Assembly (NCBI RefSeq): GCF_040807025.1
Contig: NC_090981.1
Location: forward strand, 40,155,817 to 40,219,816
Direction: 5' to 3'
DNA from: Struthio camelus
Taxonomy: Eukaryota; Chordata; Aves; Struthioniformes; Struthionidae
Length of the DNA stretch: 64,000 nucleotides
In this document: in pieces, positions 40,701 through 52,500 of the stretch
Position numbering within the stretch: the first letter of the stretch is position 1
How the letters are laid out: each line of letters begins with the position of its first letter
Program-made: the position numbers and the translations under genes
Notes under the pieces: model-generated
Database searches by the model: none
What the model was told of the DNA's origin: nothing
Seen by the model: the letters and a program-made list of their open reading frames with translations, nothing else

Positions 40701-42353
40701 ATAAATTTGCACCATCCCCAGCACGTGGGATTCAGAGAATGGTAATTATCCCAGTCAAAGACATAGTTAAAATGCACAAGGTTTGTAAGAACACTTTATC
40801 AGAAACATCAGGCTGTGATTCAGATTTCTCTGCAGACTATCACTAGGCATTCACTGTAAGGATTTCACTTTTATCAATGAACATTTACCACTGTAATGCA
40901 GAAATAACATTAATGCAGAAAAACAAAAGAATACACTTTTTTTTTTTCCTATAGGAGTTTACTAAGGGTCTTCCCTAGTGCTCATGATGATAGAAAATCC
41001 ATTTTCTCATAGATATATATTAAAGTGCTATCGGGACAGCTAGGAAGCAGAAAGAATAGATTCTCAAGATCAGCAGAGCTTTTATGATTATCAGTTTTAA
41101 CTGATACAGCTGTGAAAAAGAATCCAGAGTTTTCCCAAACTGATCAGTTGTGTTGGAAGGAAAATATCTCTGTTAGAAAAGCCATCCAAAGTTTGATCTG
41201 GAGCAGCCAATGGAGTTCCAAAGATTAATCAACCCTTGAGTTAAAAAATAAATATAAATCATACTTTATTTCTTGTCTGCATTTGTTTGTCTTCAAGTTT
41301 GAATTACTGGGGTTTGTTAAAACTTTATCAGTTTATTGTAGAAATTTCTACTAGTTATCTGTTCTGTATCTGGTTATTCAATGACTAGCTCTTTTTATAT
41401 CCCTATCACTTTTTTTAAATCGTATTTTCAAATATGAACTCTTTGATTCTTCCCTGAGCTCTTTCCATTTTGGTTTCATCCCCAACATCCTCCTGATACC
41501 AGAATGATCATTCTATTCCAGTAACGGTTGTGCCAAGGCCTCAGAATAGAAGCAGCAGAATATCTGTACATCTACTAAATAGCTTATGAAATCAAATATC
41601 ATATTAGCCCTTTGGGGCCACAGCAGGTCACTAGAAGTTCATGCTCTGTTAATTGTCTGCAAAGTTTTGACCCCTTCTCAGAGGGGCTGTTCCCCAGAAT
41701 TCTCCAAACGGCAAATACAGAGCGGTGACTGCAGTCCTCAGCAAAGCATGGTTCGGGAGAGCTTTCTAATCAGAGAAGTAAGGGAACTATTCCTAATACA
41801 GAAGTGGATACACTTCCAAAGAAGATTATGTGATATGGCTGTCTGCAATAGTAGCATCCTGATTAGTCACTCTCAGTCCCATCAATTTTTTACTGCTGCT
41901 TTCACTTTCCCTTTAAACTGAAATGTGTCCTAATAACCAGAAAAGCTTTTTCCTCAACTGTGGGATTTTGAACATACTAATAAAAATTCTTAAATGGTTC
42001 CCAAGTATCATTTCTATTTTTCTACTTAAAAATTGTTTCTCCGCTGACTGGTTTATAATGGCATCAATCTTTGCAGAAATGAGCTTTTTCAATGCAGTAC
42101 AAGTTACCTACAGTTGCATGTAAACCAGCACTGATTTTTGGTTCTGTGAACATCTCCTCTTTAGTTGCCCAGATGAGATCTAATTTCCATGGTATTGGAC
42201 ACAACACTTCTTTGAGGTATGAAGCTCAGTAATTTTACTCTGTACATCTCAAGGACATTTTTAGGATGCATAGCATGAGACCTCAAGCATGTATCACTCA
42301 GGTGATACACCATAGCAATAAACTGGTTTTCCAAAACTTTATGGACACGTGCT
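34776..42353. other. Upstream of CKMT2 coding exons; probable 5' non-coding intron and intergenic DNA
   Basis: Because the first coding exon starts at a splice acceptor, part of this stretch should be a 5' intron. A locally GC-richer patch at 35,860-36,240 is one candidate for the promoter or leader exon (see findings). I see no other supported gene. Confidence 0.5.
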
Positions 42354-42520
42354 TTAAGGGTGAAACAGCTGCTTCTTTACTGATTTGATGACATCAGGGT
42401 TTTCTGCTACTAAGCCATTGTACACATGATTGTATTTGAAATATTTGGGGAAGTGATCTGTCATGAACTGTTTCAGTGTAAGGCTGTGATGAATCAAGAC
42501 CACTATATGCATTCTGAATG
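42354..42520 (-). other. Orphan exon-like ORF between CKMT2 and RASGRF2
   Basis: After a good acceptor (CTTCTGCTGTTCTGCATTCAG, plus 42,521 rightward), the minus strand reads A|ATG CAT ATA... in a frame open to TAA at 42,356-42,354. The peptide runs from MHIVVLIHHSLTLKQFM to KSVKKQLFHP, with NHVYNGLVAENPD in the middle. Its composition is protein-like (balanced K/H/D/N with amphipathic spacing). I do not recognise the family, no AATAAA follows closely, and I found no partner exon. It could be a terminal exon of an unknown gene, a relic pseudogene or chance. Confidence 0.2.
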
Positions 42521-43637
42521 CAGAACAGCAGAAGTGAAACATCAGGAAACACAGCAGTCCAAAGTGAATAAATGAGAATTGGTATTTTGCAGCAGGGAGA
42601 TATAGATCAGAACACTAGCTGAGGTCCACAGATCAACACAGCACAGATCTTAGTGCAGGCTGACGAAAAGAGTGGCAGATAGGGACTACTAGCTAGAGAA
42701 AAGCATGAACATCTCAACTCCCACAGCAGGTCATGGAAATACAAAAATGCACCTAATGAGCACTGCTGCGCTGCAGCTGGGAGAGGACACCTACATTTAC
42801 TGCACATAGTTTGGCTGTTGGTTTGGCTCTCAAACTCTCCAATGCAAGGGGCTTGCAAAGGTTGCTGGCCGTCATGTGATGGTCCTATTGAAGTCATTAA
42901 TCTCCTGCTTTTCTTTACCACTGCCAGGGCCGACTGGACTGTACCCTGCACAGTTGCGCTCTGCTGTCAGCCAGCACCTGCAATATGTCTGGCTGTCTTC
43001 CTCTTCCCCTTGCAGACGGCATTGGCCTTGGATACAAACTTCAGCGGTGTCCACAACTGGGCATCCATTAACTACTGACGGTGGGGTTTTAGATCCACAT
43101 AATATCAGCTGGTATCTACGGGTGATTTTCCTGTAGGTAAGGGGGAGGGGAGAGGCTTTTCTCTTGTTAGCTAACCGTGCTGCAAGACATCGTGATGACT
43201 CTTGGGACTTGAATTAAACTCAGAGCTTTACAAAATGCTTGGACAAGTAGTACTCCACATTTTGCCCTTTTTATGTCATTCTGCTCTTGATTTGGATACC
43301 GGCTTTGCCTCATGATAACTAGTCAAGATGTCTTTTGTATCCCTTCAGGATTACCCATGCCTTCGGCCCAAGGGCAGAGCCTGGAGAACAGCTCAACAAT
43401 TCTGGTTCTGCGGTTTGTCACTGGCAACAAGTCCTTTGAAGTTTTATTTGCACGGTCATTTGTACTTGTTCTATTACTTGGAGAAAGCAAAAGTACTGCT
43501 CTACAGAAGAAAAGAAAGGGCAAATCGGCTCAGGAACAGTATCTGAGCATCTTCCATACAACAGGTTCATTCCTACAGGGAACAGTTTTGATTAATTGCT
43601 TAAAAACCATTTTGTGGATCAAGCTGATAGGGAGTGG

Positions 43638-43657
43638 CCACTTCATGTGTGAAGTGG
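43638..43657. other. Perfect 8-bp stem-loop
   Basis: CCACTTCA, loop TGTG, TGAAGTGG, extendable by two G:T pairs. It is too short for a microRNA precursor; function unknown. Confidence 0.4.
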
Positions 43658-45154
43658 TTAATTACAAGGGGAATAAATGCAACATTGACTTAAAGTAACA
43701 GTCATTAAGCCACACCACATATAGTACTAAGTGCCTGCAAAAAAAAGTTTTCTTCCTAGCTGAATGCAATTGTTTCTGTTCTCTCACAACATGAGCAGCA
43801 TAAAGGCTAAAGCATATTCAGGGCCAAATTGGAATAGTCTTTTCCAGAGCAGTATTTCACGAGCTGTGGGACACTTACGGCTCCCAGTGAATCACTAACA
43901 GCTATCCGAAAGGTCACAATCTTAGAGGTTGTCCTTTTCTTGTCCTCAAGATTTGCTCAGCTACCTGTAACCAACTTCTGAAACACTAATTTTCTAACAG
44001 GAGCATCTTGTGTTTTTAGAATTGTATTTAAATATCAAAAAAAAAAAAAAAAATCATCTAGCACGCACAAAATGCAGAGACCAAAGCCAGATGTAAAATT
44101 CAGCAGAAGTCGCTACAGCAGTTATGCTGCTGGCTCAGAAGCCCAAAGGATTCCAGATACCATTTAATTTTAATGCAAAGCTGCTGTTAGTAGCCACAGT
44201 TTGAATGCCGGTATGGGGGCGGGGGAGAAGACATTGGAGAATTCCTATTTCTGGGCCTTAAACCAGTTTTCACTCTTACTAGCTATACCTCTAGATTGAA
44301 GTCTCTGTTAAAAGCCAAAGTACTCTCCAAAAGAAATATGGCTTTTTTACATCAAGTTCCTCAGCAGCACTAAAAAGATTCTTTTTTTTAAATTAATAAC
44401 TTATGAAAATTCCATTGTTCCAAGACGCATCAAAACTCCCTTGCTGCTCCGACCAGAGGGTGCACAGAGGTCTTCAGGACATTTGATTTGCAACTACAAC
44501 CTTGTTCAGATTGGTTTGGTAGCGTTACATTGCACACAGAGATCCTGTGGTCCGCACACAGGTGCAACCATTCCAACCATTTCTGGAAACTTCAGAGGAG
44601 ACTGAATCATCATAAACACCCAAACCATCTTTTTACCCTTTAAGGAACCTGCAGTCTTTTACTACTACTTTTAATATAAACAAATTAACTCTTTTGCAAA
44701 TAACCCTCTACTTTCTTGACCTTCTTTTACAGAGGAAGTTGTTAGCTCCACTTTCTTAGGTGGGTATTAATGCAGTTGAACATAAATATTGATCATCCTT
44801 TATTTGGATAAAGGATCCTTGGCTGAAGAAGGTACAAGGGTTACAGACTGAACAGTGACATTTCTAGAAATAGAACTAGATTAAATATTTCAACCACGTC
44901 ATGGGTGGTATTAAGTACCACACCATGTGATCCTGAGCAACATTTTAGAGGAATGGCAGAGTCACAGCTAAAGTTCACACAGACACATAAACATAAATAG
45001 CATATCTGCACTTTTTAAACGTTTAGCTGTCTCACTAATTAATGGTAAGACAGTAGTGAGCAGAACTTTCCATGTGGTGGAGTAATGGACTACGAAGGAT
45101 ACTGGTCTTTTACATTTGCAAAGTAACTCCTCTAAGTTATCCTTAGCTTGATCC

Positions 45155-45195
45155 AAAGCTAAATCCAAAATTTCCACTGAAGCCAATAGCATGCC
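45155..45195 (-). repeat. Relic of an ancient amniote interspersed repeat
   Basis: On the minus strand TTGGCTTCAGTGGAAATTTT then GGATTTAGCTTTGGATCAAG resembles the common tail phrase (attggcttcagtgggagttggatcagg). This short match also explains the start of the 74-codon ORF reading leftward from 45,192. Confidence 0.4.
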
Positions 45196-46195
45196 CTTCT
45201 ACAGCAGTCATGGGCACCTTAGAAACATCTGCAATAAATGTCATAACTGCCTGATATACTATTTTCAGAGGCTGAGAAAACAGTTTACATTTTGCTGCAT
45301 TACTCTACAAGGTCAGAGGATAAGATACAAAATAAAACATTACATTTCACAAAGCAATATTGGTATTTTTTTCCAGTTTCTCATAGCGCAGCCTGAGCAA
45401 GATGTGAACTTTTCCAACAATCTGGATTTAAGATAAAAATCTCCAGAATGCAGAAATAGTGTTAATGCAGACATCACACTAACTATGCCTTAATTGTAGC
45501 ATTGAATATTTCAAGGAAAAATAAACTAAGATTCAGTTTCTTACTCCTCATAATTCCAGAGGCCAGTGCGTGGGTATAAAAAAATCTAATCCTCTTTTAA
45601 AAAAGATTTAAATCCCTCCTCCACTCCAACTCCTTACTATGAAAGGAGAAGATACGGAAAAGACTGTGATTCTTAACAGGTCAACAATCAACCTTCAGTA
45701 ACAACGTGCTTTTTGATTTCTTCCAGCTGAAGATTACCTCTGACCTCACGAGATTTAGACCCCCCCCCTAATTTTCCTGCCGAAGCCAGTCAAAGGTGTT
45801 GGGAGCGCTTGCCCTTCTAAATCAGACGCTATTTTATAATATGAAAAACTCATCTCCACAGTGCAGAGACCTACAGCCTCTCTAACTCATAAGTAACTTC
45901 CCCAATTAGAGATGGTTTCTCTGTAACTGTTGTAACTGTGTAACTGTTGTTACACATCTGCAAAGGAACTTAGTTTTCCTTTATTTAAACTGCTACTTAA
46001 GGGTCAACATCTCAATCAGCTGCACAGTGGGCTGACACATTCCCCTGCACTTTTTTCACCAAGTAGTTATGCGAATCAATAAATCATAACCAAATTACAC
46101 CACATCCTGTCGTGCTTTCGATTCGTTTTAATAAGCCTCCTATTTGAAATGCCACCGTTCGAGGTAAGATAAGCAATAGAGTTAGTTAAACTGAC

Positions 46196-46440
46196 CTTGA
46201 AGCAGAAGGTAGACACGTCCTGCTGCCTGCAGCGAGCCTAGAGTGTAAAGGGAATAACAAGTTGGTGTGCTGACAGCAGTCCAGGTAATATGAGAGGGGG
46301 GGAAGGAGGTGGGGGAAGGAAAGCAATTGCTGCCATGGCCAATCCTCTCTCACTCGGTTACATCAATGACATTTGCTCACACAAAGGTGCCCTTGAGGAC
46401 ATAAGTAGGATGTGGCAGAAGGGGGCCATTTAACAGTTGG
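46196..46440 (-). promoter_or_regulatory. Candidate CKMT2 promoter and 5' non-coding exon (low confidence)
   Basis: Read on the minus strand, the region has an E-box CAACTG (46439-46434), an inverted CCAAT box (46343-46339), a second E-box CAATTG (46329-46324) and a pyrimidine-rich stretch. A GC-richer segment then ends CTTCTGCTTCAAG, followed by GTCAGT, a donor that is weak at +3. E-boxes fit a muscle gene. I see no clear TATA box, and the assignment is inference. Confidence 0.25.
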
Positions 46441-46625
46441 GTGATAGCAACATCATCTTTCAAATACCTCTCAAGGGGAAAGAGATTACATCAGCAAATG
46501 ATTGGCCAGGTGCTTAACTGCAACGAGATGCCTCTGTACTGCTTCGCCCCAGGGGCCCTTTCGGTAGTAGCCAAAAGAGAAAGGTCATGAGCAGTTTCTG
46601 TGCTGGATTGCCATGCCTGCCTGAA

Positions 46626-46673
46626 AACCTCTTAGAGACAGAGTAGGAGAACCTCTTAGAGACAGAGTAGGAG
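46626..46673. repeat. 24-bp exact tandem duplication
   Basis: AACCTCTTAGAGACAGAGTA then GGAG occurs at 46626-46649 and again at 46650-46673 without a difference. The unit length is a multiple of three, so an overlapping minus-strand open frame repeats eight residues. Confidence 0.92.
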
Positions 46674-46839
46674 AAATCCACCTGTGCTGACTCCACATGG
46701 AAGCAGGAGGCCTGGACCCAGCTGTCAGAAGAATGAGATGAGATAACAGCAGGCCCACCTTTCTCCTTCTTCCTTTTTAATTCACTACACAAATTTTTGA
46801 CTTCACATAAGGTAGAGTCCAGAAACATGGCATGTAAAA

Positions 46840-49800
46840 GGTGCTGATAGAAACCAACTGCTGGGGTGGTTTCTGTGGCCTCATGTTTAGAATACTATAG
46901 CTACATCACAGTAAAGTACTAAAAAAATAATGTGTTGGGTGGGAGTGCAAAAAGAATACATAATTATGTTCACCTCGCTCTGCTCCCACTGAAGCTGAAG
47001 ATTTATCAGGGCTCACAGAGCAACACAGAGGCAAATACTGAGCAGCTTTTAAAAACTGAAGACTTTAAAACTCTTTTTCCTTTGTACACTTCATATTTCT
47101 TGACTTATGCCTGGCAATTTCCTAACCTGTTTCAGATCTGTGAAACTTTGCAAAACATAGGTATGTCTCCCCCAAAGTGTCACAACTTGTTTAGATTAAT
47201 GAGGAAGCCAGGCATACCCACCATAATTAAAACCAAAGCAGCCACCTCAGAGCAATCCATCTGAACTGCCTAGTATTTGCAGCACCCCCTCTTTACTGCA
47301 CCTGTTTTTTATCAGCCCAATGCTACATTTTTGGTTTTGATCCAAAAAAGCCAACTGAGCATCTTTGTGAGGTAAAGCGCGTATAGAAATATGAGCACAA
47401 AAGCAATATAAAACAAATCTGCCCTGTCAGGAATCAGCAAAGAAAACAAAAGCCAGATTTTCCTTTCATCCCTGGCAAGGGCTACTTTATGATTGTGTTA
47501 CATCTTTTGCTTTGGCTGTAAGGACCCCGTTCTGCAATAGATGCAGAGCTTTGCGTACTAACATTACTTCTGTGCAGGCTGCCAATTTTTTGTTTGTAGT
47601 GCAGCCCCCACAGTCAGGTTGCAGTGCAGCAACTGAGGCTTATACCACATTTTAAACTTTTGACTAAACATTTCATTTTTCATAAAGTCCCTGAATGCAC
47701 AAAGACTTCATCTCAGTTAATTTGATGGAACCATGATCTTAAATGCCTTGCTGACTTACAATTAAGCAGATGTTTAAGTTATTTGCCAGATCAGAGCCTA
47801 GAAGAACAGAAGATGCACATAAAACTCAGTCTGCTAACTAACATCACAAACATCTGGCAAATGGTATTAGCATGTTCCCTTCTGACTGCTGAAGAACATA
47901 TAATTAACATTAATACTTGAAAAATAACTTGGTCTAACAACTGTTCTTTGATCCTTTTTCTAAGGAACTCAGCTACAGAAACAGTTGGAACGCTAAGAAC
48001 CATCCATAAATAATGCCCTAATTTCATCTCTATCTAACCTAAATATTTATGTGAAACCTCCCAATTAAAATGCTCTCTTGCTTTCAGTGCTTGTGCTGTG
48101 GAGGTAATGGTAGCTGAGTGTTAACCCAATTGCTATTCATATTAATGTCAACTGTCCCCACACAGGGAGTTCAGCTACAATTCAGCAATAAATTGTGCCT
48201 CACTAGAATTTGTTGTGGATGCTGTTGAACAGGGAAGTTACCTATACAGACTACAACTAAGGTCATTTTGTTTTAGGAGAAGGCCTTTCTAATTGGCATG
48301 TTTGTTTCAAAGAAAAAATTTATAAAGTAAACTTCCATATATGGGAAATAATTTATTAGTAATCCAAGAAACCATGAAAGAAATTATAAGGCTAGTTACT
48401 GTTGTTACTTACTACATGTATCAAATTAGGAATTAGAGGATCCTATCTTTGTTCTGAAGAGCTTGCAAGCATGCTTAATCATTAGCTCCCCTGCTGTTGG
48501 AGTCCGAGTTCTGGAACTGTACAGCTGCAAAGAGCTAATACACATATTATCCTTAGAAGCAAACAGCCAGCTTGGCGCAGATTCCATGAAAATCAGTGGT
48601 GTTCAAGTTCAATGGGTCTTTAATTCTTGGGATTCCTGAAGGCAGGCATACAATAATACAGTGAAGTATACCACCCTGGGCTGTTGTGGAAGAAATATCA
48701 TTGTTTACCAAATGGAAAACAACAGCAGGAAAACCTTTCATTGAGGTTTCCCTGTGACTGTGAATGTTTAACATCCAGTATATGCAGCTACTGAGATATC
48801 AAACCAGGAAAATACTCTGTTTTGAGGTGGCACTCCACCACTTACATCCTGTTGAAGTTGATGGAACTTAAGCAAGGGTGCTAAGCATGTGCACAAGTTC
48901 TCTGCTGACCAGGTGCACGAGCAGGCACAGAACAGTCCTCCTACGGTTGTGGGCATCTCATGCCATGTCATGAGAGACAACCCACAGTAATTTCCCCACT
49001 CTCTGTCACTATATGGGCAAAATGGTTACTCCAAAGAAAGGTCCTTTTTATTGCTAATATATGTCAACTAAATAAAGAGCTGAACTGGGTCCAGGTAATC
49101 TGTTAAAAATAACCCTAGTTATTTTAAGTTATTGAAGTTGCTCTACACAGGACATCTACCACATACTGAAGGAAAGGTTCTCTATAATTAGCAGTGCATT
49201 TTCAGGCCAAAGGAAGGAGAAGGGCCTTTCCTAAAATGGATTTGACTTAGACTCCCCTTGGAAAGGCAGGAATATCCAAAATTCTTACAATAAAATCATG
49301 AGGCCTTCAGAATAATTGTTAAAAAGTGATCGCTCTATTTTTGCCAGCTGTGTTATAGACTGCACTGTACAGTATGACAATGAATATGTTTTTAATTAGT
49401 GAGATTGAAGTTAGGAATTGCCTAGTGTAGAATCATGTGCTTGAAAGAGGCAATAATTTTATTTCAGACAATTTCAGTCCTCTGAAAAGTTGTTTTTGCA
49501 TAATATTTGTGTGATATTTTTGTATCATTAAAAAGATGAAAAAAGAGCATTTGTATTTCACCGAAGTGCTTTTTTCCTCAAGAGTGTATGTTGAGAATAT
49601 GACGACAAATGAATGTTACTGCTTTATGAGAGAAAACTTTGATATCATCCTCTCCAACCCAGAGAAGGATATTCTTTCTGATCCTTCTGCTGCTCCAATA
49701 TGGCCAGCCATTTCTGATGATGGAGGCTCAGATTCTAACAGGTCATTGATTTCTCCTCAAAACACATCCTAACTGTGGATTTGAATCTCTAATATTAGAT

Positions 49801-52500
49801 GTTCCACATGCAGGATTCTTATTTTCCTTACAAAACAGCACTGGAACGATGCTGCAACTGATTTAAAATCTAGGATCTAGAATGAAAAAATAAACCAATT
49901 TCCAATCTGTATAAAGGAAGAGATTCCAGTGGGCAGTAGCCAGAGAGAAGACAAACCTTTAGTAATAAGCAGGGATATTACTTTGTTTCTGACCCATCTA
50001 GCTAGGCATGTGCCCACCATGTGCATCAGCACAGTCTACTTCAAAGCAGCTTACAAAGGGGAGTTGCTGCCTCTAGGAAAACAAATTTAAAACAGCTTCT
50101 ACTACTACACTTATCAACCCATGTATGCAGGGTGGGTTCTGCCAAAGAACTGCAATGAACACCAACAATTGTTTCCGTACTCTCACAAACTGGAAATTTC
50201 AAGCAAAAATCTACCTTTCTCAAATTTTACTTCTCGTAGGTTATACACAGATAGGACCAAAACATTCAAATATAACTTTCAAGGCATAGGTCCATCCTAG
50301 CAATTCTTGTTCATTACCTTTGCACAATTAATCAAGACTGATTTCAATTTTCTCTTCACAAAGTGGAGGATTTCGAACAGCATGTACCAGACGGCTTCCC
50401 TCTCTTTCTTCACAAGCAAGATTAAAAAGGGCTGTCTGCTCTCAGCTTTCCTAGGAGGAGATTTGATTGTTTCAGTGAGTCTACCATTTTACACAGTGTT
50501 TTGTGGTTGTTTTCTTGCAACATAGCAAAATACAGAAAACAAAAATCCTTCTGCTAAATACTTGTTAGACAACAGTCCATGATGATGGTGTTAGGAGAAA
50601 GAGGTGAAACTGGACAGCTCCTTGGCACAAGGTTAATAAAATGGTAAAAGTGTGGGGAAATAACTTGAAAAGAAAATCATCCTACAATAGCCAGTACTTT
50701 TATATGAAAAAGCTTGGCAAGTAGTTTGATTTTTTTTTTCTTACACAGAAAAAAATTGCCAAATTCAAAAGTTGCTTTCTCAGTCAATTTCAGTTGTGTG
50801 ACATACTAGAAGTGAAAAAAACTGCAGAAAATGTGACTGCAAGGTCACAAAACACCTAATAGGTTCTGATTTTAAGACATGTCACTTGCTTTACCTCCAC
50901 CCTACACAGACCTCGTTTGATCTTACTGTTTAGTTACTTAAAATATGTGAATTCTTGTGAAAAACAAACAAACAAACAGGCACCTTCATATCCTCTTAAA
51001 AATTAACCACTTCAACAAAGGAAAGCAGTAAACTTAATGATTAAAGCATATTACAGAAGCTGGAGACCTGGTTTTGTAGTCTTAAACTCTGCCATCAACT
51101 ATTTTGCATCAGTGTGCAAGGTATTTTACCTCTGTGTGCTTTACTTTTCTATTGGAAGAGGAGGGACATACTATACTTACAAATCTAACATGTTTTCTGT
51201 GCTTACTTGGGCAGTCTCCTATTAAAAACATGAACTAGTTTCATTGCAAAGACACTCATTCCACCACCTTTAAGAGCAGAGAACCCTAATGTTACTGAAC
51301 TACCTTTGAAGTTGATAATCCAAGGAAAGCAACTGTAAAGGGAATAGGAAAGAATGGTGTATTCATGAATCCATAATTATTGGCTATTAATTCTTATCAA
51401 AGATGATATAGGATGGCAGGTGAGGAAATTATATTCTACGTCTTTAAATCCAGAGTGAAACACCAGCCAGGAGAGCGCTAGGGATGTTTAGACAAAAGCC
51501 CAACAACAAAGCAACAAATGAAAGAAGTTAGGCACAATGTTATTTCTTTCTACTAGTGTAAATCATTGCCTCTTGTTTAAAGAACTATGCTATTGAAACA
51601 GAAAGCCATTAAACACCTCCTAAAATGGTGTTTAAACTCCACCTATTTGTAACTTGCTACAGGAGCATAGAGGGAATAATAGTGTGGAATGGAGGAAGCT
51701 TTCCTTAGCACAATTTCTGGCCCACCAAGAAGAATGAGCTGTGCACCTTGTTCTGTTTAATCTATGTTCTATGTCTTGTTTAGGAATTTATGTTGTACAC
51801 TTCACAGTGGATCTCAGCATTTTTAGTTGTGCATGAAGAAGGCTTTGTTCTTTGTTCTAAATTCAAATTAGCATTAACTTCAGTGTTGCCCACAGCAGTT
51901 TCAAAGCAGCATAAATGAGCAAAGGGTAAAATGCAGGAAGTCAAATTCTCCAACAGCAGAAGCAGCCAGAACTTTCTCTGCTTTTGCCCTTTCTATTAAT
52001 GGCTTTTCCCTTCCCCTCCCATGTTTCCCTAAAAGACTCAGTAATTCAGAAACAGTGGGTTACAGATCCGCTATTTACTCACCATAGTGCAATAAAAAAT
52101 AAACAAAAGCAAGTAAGAATTCTTGAAATTCCGGAAAAAAAAGAGAATGTTTAATTAGCATACAGGCACAACACCCTGCCTGATATGCCTGACCAACAAT
52201 ACAAAGCAACAACCTCAGGTCAAAAGGTAGGTTACAACACATGCAAAAACATCTGGATGTGCACTAAGCAATGAGTTAGTTATAGGTACATCTGTCAAAT
52301 AAACACACATCTGTTCACCTAAAGAATAAAATTTTAGACACTGTTACATAAGTAAAGGTACAACGAAACAATCATAGGTGAGCAGCACGGTGGACATGAA
52401 ATATCATCAAGAGACATTTGACCTTTGGAGGCAAAAATTGTGACAGGCAACTAGTCCAGAGCCAAATCCCCAAATCTTTACTTACGAAAAGCTCTCAGTG
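46840..52500. other. Intergenic, no gene recognised
   Basis: AT-rich sequence with only short open frames. A small repeat relic lies near 48,840. The right part may belong to a long RASGRF2 3' UTR, but the sequence alone does not show where that ends. Confidence 0.5.
48838..48915. repeat. Relic of an ancient amniote interspersed repeat
   Basis: GTTGAAGTTGATGGAACTTA followed by AGCAAGGGTGCTAAGCATGTGC and TCTGCTGACCAGG resembles (tgaagtcaatgggacttaagcacatgctt...tttgctgaatcgggg), the same old tail family as the fragment near 9,850. Confidence 0.4.

Larger units (their letters stand above)
42600..46190. other. Intergenic, no gene recognised
   Basis: Contains an A18 run (44037-44054), a C9 run (45760-45768), a perfect 8-bp hairpin at 43638-43657 and a repeat relic near 45,160. 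Other open frames have no support. Confidence 0.5.

Noticed and set aside
44968-45192. Helical-looking 74-codon minus-strand ORF
   Set aside because: Its start lies in a repeat-tail phrase and no splice sites or homology support it.
49536-49772. 78-codon plus-strand ORF ending SDSNRSLISPQNTS
   Set aside because: No known family, no flanking exon signals, AT-rich intergenic context.
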